From the NCBI GenBank assembly GCA_029204225.1, contig CM055112.1, positions 1,643,730-1,707,729 of the forward strand: DNA of 64,000 bases. The letters run 5' to 3'. Position 1 is the first letter of the stretch; each line of letters starts with the position of its first letter. The DNA is from Diphasiastrum complanatum (lineage: Eukaryota; Streptophyta; Lycopodiopsida; Lycopodiales; Lycopodiaceae). Of this stretch, positions 57,091 through 64,000 are shown piece after piece. A program made the position numbers and the translations under genes. A model generated the notes under the pieces. The model made no database searches and had not been told where the DNA came from. It worked only from the letters and a program-made list of their open reading frames with translations.

Positions 57091-60000
57091 CTCCCTCTTC
57101 AACATTGGATGCTAGTTTCAACATAGTCTTTGAGCACATTCCAAGATTAGATCTATGCATTAAATATAGGTCCTTTCCCAATGGTTTGGTGAAGATATCA
57201 GCCACACACTCCTTTGAAGAGACATGTTGAAGCTCCACCTCTTTGGCAATGACTTGATCTCTCACAAAATGGTGAGCAATCTCAATGTGCTTGCTCCTTG
57301 CATGAAAAACAGGATTGCTTGCCAAGCTTTGGGCTGAAAGGTTATCACAAAGTATGATTGGAGTCTTCTCTGGTTCCAGCAAGTGAAGATCCAATAACAT
57401 CCTCTTGATCCAAAGAATCTCCTTGGTGCATGTTGTTAATGCCTTGTACTCGGCTTCGGTGGAAGATAGAGAGATAGTTGGTTGCTTCTTTGATAGCCAT
57501 GAGACCACTCCATCTCCAAGATAGATTGCAAAGGCACTTGTTGACTTCCTATCCATTTGATCACCTGCAAAATCTGAATCTGAAAATCCACAAAGGTTAG
57601 GTGTAGTACCTCCATACAAGATGCCAAAATCTCTAGATCCCGAGATGTATCTAAGTACTCTCTTTCCTAGCTTCCAATGAGCCTCACTAGGATCTTGCAT
57701 AAATTGACTTAGTTTACCAACCACAAAGCTTAGATCAGGTCTTGTGATGGTTAACCATATAAGAGATCCTATTAGCTTTCTATAGAGAGTAATGTCCTTG
57801 AAGGATCTTTCATTGCTTCTTGTAGTTAGCTTTACATTTGATTCCATAGGAGTAGAAACAACTTTACAATCTTCCATATGAAACCTTTTTAGAATAGAGT
57901 TAACATACTTTTCTTGACATATGAATGTAGATTTAGAAGTTCTAATAATCTCTATTCCTAAGATATAATGAAGTTTACCAAGATCTTGAATTTCAAACTC
58001 TCTTTTGAGTGCCATCTTGATTTCATCTATATCTAGATTGTTACCACCACTTAAGATAATGTCATCAACATAGATCAAAAGTAAAGTGATATCATTTTCA
58101 TTCAATCTAAAGTAGAGAGAATGATCATACTCACTCATAACAAATTTTTGAGAAAGTAAGAAGGAATTGAGCTTAGCATACCAACTCCTTGGTGCTTGCT
58201 TTAGCCCATACAAACTCTTTTGGAGATAGCACACATGATTAGGCTCATCATGTGAAACATAGCCCTCGGGTTGCTCCATGTAAATATCTTCTTCAAGATC
58301 ACCATTCAAGAAGGCATTAGTAACATCCATTTGCCACATATCCCAATCATAAAGAGTTGCAAGAGAGATTAGGATTCGAATAGTTACCATCTTTGCCACG
58401 GGTGCAAAGGTCTCATCATAGTCAATACCATATTCTTGAGCATACCCCTTTGCCACCAACCTTGCCTTGTACTTGTTGATTGATCCATCTTGATTTGTCT
58501 TGATCTTGAAGATCCACTTACAACCAATTGCCTTCTTGTCCTTTGGAAGCTTTACCAACCTCCATGTGTTGCTTTTGATGAGTGCTTGATGCTCATGATC
58601 CATGGCTTGGATCCATTCCTTCTTTTGAATTGCTTCACCTACACAAGTTGGTTCATCAAAAGAGGTAAGAAAAGCAAAGTTAGAGTTGTCCACCACTTGC
58701 TTTCCTTTTTCATCATAGGTTAGCCTTGATGGCTTAGCCCTTTGCCTTTGAGTCTTCCTTGAAGTTTGCTTTGGAGTGGCATCTCCATCTTCATCCAAGA
58801 CATCTTGCACATCATGATGATTAGTAGGCACATCAACATCAACATCAACAACATTGGAAACATTCTCTTCATGAAAGATGACATCCCTACTTATGACAAC
58901 TTTCTTTGTAGAAGGAATGTACACTTTGTAAGCCTTGCTTACTTCACTATAGCCAACAAACACACCCTTCTTTGATGAAGGATCTTCTTTAGTTCTATCA
59001 TCAAGTGTGATATTGACAAAACATGTACATCCAAAGATCCTACAATGCTTGACACTCGGCCTTCTACCATAAAGAACCTCATGAGGAGTTTTACCATCCA
59101 AGGAAGCACTTGTCCATCTATTACATAGATAGTTAGCACATGCTAAAGCTTCCCCCCAAAAAGACTTAGCAAGATTAGCATGTAGTCTCATTGCCTTGGC
59201 ACATTCACAAAGGGTTCTATTCTTCCTCTCGGCCACTCCATTATGTTGTGGAGTCCTAGGACTAGACATCTCCCTCTTAATCCCATGTGCTATACAAAAG
59301 TCTTTGAACCTATTTGAGGTGTATTCCCCTCCATTATCAGATCTTAAGCATTTGATCTTTGTATTGAATTGGTTTTCCATTTCATTCTTGAACTTGACAA
59401 ATGCAGCAAACACTTCATCCATACTTTTAAGAAGATAGATCCAAGTATACCTACTAAAGTCATCAATGAAAGTTGCATACATCTTTGCCCCACCATTGCT
59501 AGTTGTACTAGAAGAATGAATATCAGAATGCACAAGTTGAAAAGCTTCTTTAGATCTAGAAGTAGATCTAGAATAAGCAAGTCTATGAGATTTGGACAAG
59601 GCACAATGTTCACAAACACTATTGTTTGCAACAAGACTTTTAGGGAGACCAAGAACAAGCTCTTTCTTTGCCATTACCTCCAAAGATTTGAAGTTGGGAT
59701 GGCCCAACCTCTTGTGCCAAACTTCTTGGTTTGTCAATTGCTCCCTAGCCATACATCCTTCATGATTAGAGATCACACATGCATCAAGCTTGAAAAGTTT
59801 ACCATGCCTCCTACCTTGAGCAATCAAGGATCCACATTTACTTATCAAACATGCATCTCCAATGAACTCCACATCAAGTCCTTTGTCAATCATTTGACTT
59901 ACACTAAGCAAATTCTTAGTGATTGAAGGAATGTACAAAACATTTTCAAGATTTGCTTTCCTATTTGTTGAAAGGGAAATAGGAATAGTGCCTATGCCTT

Positions 60001-61039
60001 TGATGTCACATTGACCATCATTTGCAGTGTAGATGATGTTACCTTCTCTCTCATAAGACAATAAGGATGTAAAGTATTCCTTATGTCTTGTCATGTGAGA
60101 TGAGGCTCCACTATCAATCCACCAAGGATCATTATCATCTATGTTGGCTAACAAACTTGAAGTCATAACAAGTGATTCACATGTGTTATGTTCTTCCTCA
60201 TCTATTGTAAGATTTCCTTGCCTCTCTCCTTGCTCTCTTTTCTTCTTATAACATTCATTTGCAAAATGACCTTTTATACCACAATAAAAGCACTTGAACT
60301 TTGACTTATTGTTCTTAGTAGAAGAGGAAGAGGAAGAGTGATCATCATGATCAAAGTTACCACCTTTGGACCATTTCCCTTTGCCTTTACCTTTGCCCTT
60401 GAATTTGCCTTTTGTGAAGAAAGCCTCTTCACCTCCACCTTGCAAGGATGCACCATCAAGCTTTGATTGCAATCTATGTTCTTCAGCCAATAAGATTTCT
60501 TGCAAGTCAACCACACTTGGCAAGACTCTTTGAATGGCAAAACTTTGCACAAGGTTAGCATGTTCATTTAGCAAACCATTCAACATAACTTGGACTATTT
60601 CACCATCTTTTATGTTCTCATCAATGCATGCTAAATCATCACTTAGGGACTTAACTCTCAAGATAAATGCATGAGCACTTTCACCCTCTCTTTGCCTACT
60701 AGAAAATATTTGTCTCCTTAGGGTCAATACCCTAGATGTGGACTTTGATTCAAAGAGCTTCTTTAAGGCATTCCATGCCTCACTTGCACTTTGACACTTT
60801 CCAACTTCCTTGAGAAGTTCATTTGTAACATTCATTTTAATGATATGAAGAGCCCTTTTGGCCTTCTTATCAAACCTTTGTTGCTCTTGAAGTGTGAGAG
60901 GTCTCTCTTCAATTTCTGCAACTATGTCCATGAGTTCATTCAACTCAAGTAAGGACTCCATCCTCACTTTCCAAGTAGAGTAGTTTGATGAACTCAACCT
61001 TTCACTAGACTCTAGCATGATCCCACCATTGGAAGCCAT
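57086..61039 (-). CDS. Ty1/copia polyprotein, uninterrupted, 1317 aa
   Basis: A complete gag-pol without stop or frameshift. Order by residue: gag (1-240), lysine/glycine linker, CCHC zinc knuckle CFYCGIKGHFANEC (250-263), protease active site WWIDSGASSH (D309), zinc-binding gag-pre-integrase/integrase N-terminus (H442, H447, C476, C479), integrase D506, D568 (DNGGEY) and E604 (AERKNR), reverse transcriptase (825-1060; D905 in MWQMDVTNAF and YVDD 990-993), RNase H (D1154 or D1156, E1196, D1232). It encodes the particle protein and all enzymes needed for copying an RNA intermediate and integrating it. It starts MASNGGIMLESSERL at 61039. A related family-Y copy at 32.6 kb is broken. The 3' LTR follows directly; the 5' LTR is not seen. 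Confidence 0.95.
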   Translation of the reverse strand: MASNGGIMLESSERLSSSNYSTWKVRMESLLELNELMDIVAEIEERPLTLQEQQRFDKKAKRALHIIKMNVTNELLKEVGKCQSASEAWNALKKLFESKSTSRVLTLRRQIFSSRQREGESAHAFILRVKSLSDDLACIDENIKDGEIVQVMLNGLLNEHANLVQSFAIQRVLPSVVDLQEILLAEEHRLQSKLDGASLQGGGEEAFFTKGKFKGKGKGKGKWSKGGNFDHDDHSSSSSSTKNNKSKFKCFYCGIKGHFANECYKKKREQGERQGNLTIDEEEHNTCESLVMTSSLLANIDDNDPWWIDSGASSHMTRHKEYFTSLLSYEREGNIIYTANDGQCDIKGIGTIPISLSTNRKANLENVLYIPSITKNLLSVSQMIDKGLDVEFIGDACLISKCGSLIAQGRRHGKLFKLDACVISNHEGCMAREQLTNQEVWHKRLGHPNFKSLEVMAKKELVLGLPKSLVANNSVCEHCALSKSHRLAYSRSTSRSKEAFQLVHSDIHSSSTTSNGGAKMYATFIDDFSRYTWIYLLKSMDEVFAAFVKFKNEMENQFNTKIKCLRSDNGGEYTSNRFKDFCIAHGIKREMSSPRTPQHNGVAERKNRTLCECAKAMRLHANLAKSFWGEALACANYLCNRWTSASLDGKTPHEVLYGRRPSVKHCRIFGCTCFVNITLDDRTKEDPSSKKGVFVGYSEVSKAYKVYIPSTKKVVISRDVIFHEENVSNVVDVDVDVPTNHHDVQDVLDEDGDATPKQTSRKTQRQRAKPSRLTYDEKGKQVVDNSNFAFLTSFDEPTCVGEAIQKKEWIQAMDHEHQALIKSNTWRLVKLPKDKKAIGCKWIFKIKTNQDGSINKYKARLVAKGYAQEYGIDYDETFAPVAKMVTIRILISLATLYDWDMWQMDVTNAFLNGDLEEDIYMEQPEGYVSHDEPNHVCYLQKSLYGLKQAPRSWYAKLNSFLLSQKFVMSEYDHSLYFRLNENDITLLLIYVDDIILSGGNNLDIDEIKMALKREFEIQDLGKLHYILGIEIIRTSKSTFICQEKYVNSILKRFHMEDCKVVSTPMESNVKLTTRSNERSFKDITLYRKLIGSLIWLTITRPDLSFVVGKLSQFMQDPSEAHWKLGKRVLRYISGSRDFGILYGGTTPNLCGFSDSDFAGDQMDRKSTSAFAIYLGDGVVSWLSKKQPTISLSSTEAEYKALTTCTKEILWIKRMLLDLHLLEPEKTPIILCDNLSAQSLASNPVFHARSKHIEIAHHFVRDQVIAKEVELQHVSSKECVADIFTKPLGKDLYLMHRSNLGMCSKTMLKLASNVEEGV

Positions 61040-62059
61040 GATTCTAATGTTTCTTCAACTTTTAGGTTTTGTCCTAAAGCACTTAGCACTCACTTTTCTC
61101 TCAACAAATGATAGATAAAGAGATCTATGAAGATTTAGGACCCTAAAACACTTCTATCTTGAACCTAGATGGTTTCCAAGCATAGAAAGGAAGATTGAAA
61201 CACATGCAACACTTTGCACACACTAAGAATGGATTACAAAATCAAACCAACCTGAACACACTCTTGCTTAAGCTCTCAAACTTTCCAGCAAGTGACCAAA
61301 TCAAGTTATGGTGTGAAGAGTTACTTGCATTCTTAGAAAATACCCAAAACTAGGATGCCAAGATTACCTAGTAATGAACAAACTTGATCAACATATGATC
61401 AACACACTAAGATATTGATTCAACCTGTAAAACCACATGTAAACCACACTTCTAAAAGTTTATAAAATCCAGCAAGTGATAAATACAAGATTTAGAGGTG
61501 AATGAATGAGCACACTTAGTGAATCACAAGACTAGCTTCACTATCTTGTCAAATCTTGGTGTTTAGATGTAGATCTAAGATCACTTCACATGAGAATGTT
61601 CCTCAACCTGTTAAGAACCTGAAAACACACTTGCATAATGGTTAACACCTTCCAGCAAATGCTCCAATCAAATTACATAAGGAGAGTTACTTACATGCTC
61701 AACAAAGTACACCAAAAATTATGCCAAAATTGATGACAATCTTTACAATATGCTCTTCACAATGGAGCTTACAATATATTCACCCAAAAAAGGGGATCTT
61801 TCATCCAAATGGGAGCTTTGCTCAGCCTTTAGGAGAATTACAACTCACTCAAAAGAGCATTTGTCATCCACTTAAGGAGAAGTTTCATCCACTTAAGGAG
61901 AGTGTTCATCCAAGAATGGAGATTGTCAACAATAGGATTGAAAAGAACATTGTTAGTATTGAATATGCACAAGCCTCACAATCACAAATGATTAGGTGTT
62001 ATGATCTGATCCAAAATAGTTTCTTTTCAGCCTCTAATCTTCAATAGACCTGAAATATG
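61040..62059 (-). other. leader of the copia element, 5' LTR and PBS missing
   Basis: It contains a decayed duplication: CTTTCCAGCAAGTGACCAAATCAAG..GAGTTACTTGCAT..GATGCCAAGATT (61284-61365) against CTTCCAGCAAATGCTCCAATCAAA..GAGTTACTTACAT..ATGCCAAAATTG (61650-61734). Towards 61900 CATCCACTTAAGGAGA is repeated. No GCTCTGATACCA-type PBS and no copy of the 3' LTR appears before the older copia sequence resumes near 62060. Confidence 0.6.
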
Positions 62060-62290
62060 CTTTTGATGCCAAATCTCTGATTCTAATGCATCTTTCACAC
62101 ACGAAGGCTCATCAAAGGAGATGAAAAGTGCATTACCAATCTTGGCTTGCTCCCCTTTGTCAACATAAGTTAGCCTAAGTTCCTCGGCCTTATAACTTAA
62201 AGATTTGCTTGGAGTCTTGGATTGAGAAAATTGCTCCTCAAGCCTCGACCCCTCTCCATCATCCTCTTGAAAAATAGGTAGCTTCATGGA
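62060..62290 (-). pseudogene. older copia, left part of split element
   Basis: Reverse strand: RLEEQFSQSKTPSKSLSYKA, ELRLTYVDKGEQAKIGNALF, SFDEPSCVKDALESEIWHQ. This is the linker before copia RT. In an intact element it is followed after about 11 residues by NHTWKLVDLP, which is what resumes at 56435 on the other side of the inserted element. Confidence 0.8.
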
Positions 62291-63797
62291 TCCAACATCA
62301 ATTAATTAAGCCTAGTGAGCATTTTCCTAATTAGGTTTATTTTCCTTGACTAGCATTGATGTCCCTTTGAATAGTGTTGTCACATTAATGCCATATGCAG
62401 GTGCTCAATACAATTGGGATAATTGACATTCTCTATGTCGTCACCAATGGAGAATGCAAATATATGGTTTAAATTCCAATTCTTGTTCTTTGGAAGAGAG
62501 TTGCAAAGAAAAATTGTTTCGAAAGTGCATCGTATGTATATCGATGGGTGTTAAAAAATACATGAAAACATCGTTGCATATATAGATAATTCTATTTTTT
62601 ACTCTTCATTAACTAATTGTGACTTTGAAGAATGCACCAATGGAAAAGTGTTAAAATTGAATCCATCTTCAAATCAATATAGATCGTTTTTAGGAGGAGT
62701 GTTAAAATTGAAAAACAATCCATATTGATTTCTTGGCTTGCTACAAATGTTGTACCATGCAAGTATGTAGCCCATTAATGCAAAATGCCAAGTTTGGACT
62801 ACATAGAACTCGAGCTACATGGTTATGTATTATCTAGTTTGATAAATGCAACTTGCATATAGTTTGTAGACATAGAATTAGCATGATTATGCTTGTAGAA
62901 GCTCGTGGCAGCTCACATGCATTAATTGTAAGTGATCCATAGTGACATGCAAGGCATGCACAAAGTTTAATGGACACATGCATGATGATTTGGACATTTC
63001 TAGTTAGAACTAGTACACTTGTAAAAAGTTGGTAGAATTTCATGCATGACAAGTGACAAATGGCACATAGACTCTAGATGTCACTTTAGATGTCATTTTG
63101 GAATGGATAGATATGGTTCTACCTCGAGCTACCTCAATCTCCATAAATATGTGTAGCTCTCCACACAATCAATAATGTAGAACCAAAGTTTTGTAGCTAT
63201 CTCATGCTTGGTTGGATCTAAACTGTTTTTCTTGTTATCTCTCTAGCTTTCTCTCTCTAACTCGTGTTGAAGCTAATGCTAAAACACTGTAATCTTGTAC
63301 TTTTAATCATTATTTGATTCATTGCTATCATAGTCTATTGATTAGCATGCTAGATTGTGAATTAGCCATATCTTCTGAACAATCTAGAATCAGGGTACTG
63401 TGCCAATCACAAAGCTTAATCAAGATCATTCACTCTTGTGAACATTTCCTACATGTGTGAATTCTGGAATTTTCAGCAAAAAGAAGATTGTGAAAAGCTA
63501 CATATATAATATTTTGTGCGATTAAACCTATTAAATGTGGTGAAAAGCTATTAATCAAAGCTCGGTTGATGTCCTTGGAACTTTTTTGAGACCACTCGTG
63601 GATGAATTGGAGTATCTTTTTGTAAGTGGAATTGAGCTATATTACGACTATCCTCCCGACAACAAGCATTGTCATCTTTGTGCCATGTTGATAATGGTAA
63701 TAGGAGATCCTCCTGCCCAGCGTAATTGGTCTCCTCAAAGATAGTGGCAAGGCTCTTTGTTGTCGAGATAAAGCTCAAGCTACCTTTGAAAATAGTC
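62291..63797. other. no gene seen
   Basis: Short frames only (for example 62834-63052, 63551-63799, reverse strand) without recognisable motifs. The sequence is AT-rich with repeated CATGCA/ATGCAT-containing stretches at 62860-63070. Confidence 0.4.
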
Positions 63798-64000
63798 ATG
63801 AAAAATGTATTATATGGTGGAAACAGATATCAAACCAGATATCCTCCAACCAAGCAGCTAATTTCTGAAATGGTAGAGGTCTTATCTAGATCAAAGAGGC
63901 CATGTCGCCAAATTGAAAAAGAAGAAATACTAAGAGGTGCTACACTATCAGGAGAGTCAACTCTTCAGAGGTTGTATGAACCGTATGGCTTCAATCTATC
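63798..64000 (+). CDS. partial ORF running off the window
   Basis: The frame is open from ATG 63798 to the window end (67 codons): MKNVLYGGNRYQTRYPPTKQ, MVEVLSRSKRPCRQIEKEEI, SGESTLQRLYEPYGFNLS. The composition is more even than that of the surrounding short frames. I do not recognise the protein, and it could be an exon of a host gene or the edge of a transposon. Confidence 0.3.
   Translation, partial: MKNVLYGGNRYQTRYPPTKQLISEMVEVLSRSKRPCRQIEKEEILRGATLSGESTLQRLYEPYGFNL

Overview
The window is nuclear DNA from a vascular land plant. It is AT-rich and dominated by transposable elements: Ty1/copia and Ty3/gypsy retrotransposons in many states of decay, primer-binding sites complementary to plant initiator Met-tRNA (TGGTATCAGAGC) and diverged Asp-type sites, long GA/CT/TG microsatellites, split genes with GT-AG introns, and two exons of a GABA-transporter-type amino-acid permease. 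I cannot fix the lineage. A large repeat-rich genome such as a fern or gymnosperm would fit, but nothing here proves it.

Layout. 1-773: first copy of a repeat (R1) carrying a CACTA-type Transposase_24-like exon. 1.4-4.5 kb: a broken gene-like locus with a divergent ORF, a G-box-rich tandem promoter, a histone H3/CENH3-like reading frame with three in-frame TAG codons, an unknown ORF and two spliced exons with a fourth TAG. 4.8-8.8 kb: copia fragments, the R2 repeat and an unknown ORF. 8.8-11.7 kb: 5' half of a gypsy element (LTR, PBS, leader, gag). 12-15.2 kb: reverse-strand copia pieces, one joined to an apparently intron-less copy of the R1 transposase fragment, then a gypsy gag with PBS and LTR up to about 16.9 kb. 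17.1-20.1 kb: a head-to-head inverted duplication of a small secreted-protein gene, followed by an ORF resembling the C-terminal region of plant non-LTR reverse transcriptases. 21-30 kb: mostly non-coding, with several tandem repeats. 30-38 kb: TG microsatellite, second R1 copy interrupted by a copia element with a clear 5' LTR, second R2 copy, a long imperfect hairpin and a degraded LTR. 38-45 kb: gypsy gag, nested gypsy and copia LTRs, an inverted LTR rearrangement, a long CT tract and a gypsy integrase tail. 45.5-48.2 kb: a third, truncated copy of the secreted-protein gene beside the GABA-transporter exons. 49-51.7 kb: a duplicated unit and the 3' end of a chromodomain gypsy element. 52.2-53.3 kb: an unidentified spliced pseudogene. 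54.3-62.3 kb: a copia element with an uninterrupted 1317-residue polyprotein and a 3' LTR but no visible 5' LTR, inserted in an older copia element. An open reading frame runs off the right edge.

How it works together. The only complete-looking host genes are the two secreted-protein genes; they share an inverted promoter and have a TATA-to-ATG spacing of about 195 bp in both copies, though one TATA box is altered. The GABA-transporter and H3-like loci are fragments or pseudogenes. The 57-61 kb copia polyprotein is the only element with all catalytic motifs intact. The rest of the window records nested insertion, inversion, gene-fragment duplication and C-to-T type decay.
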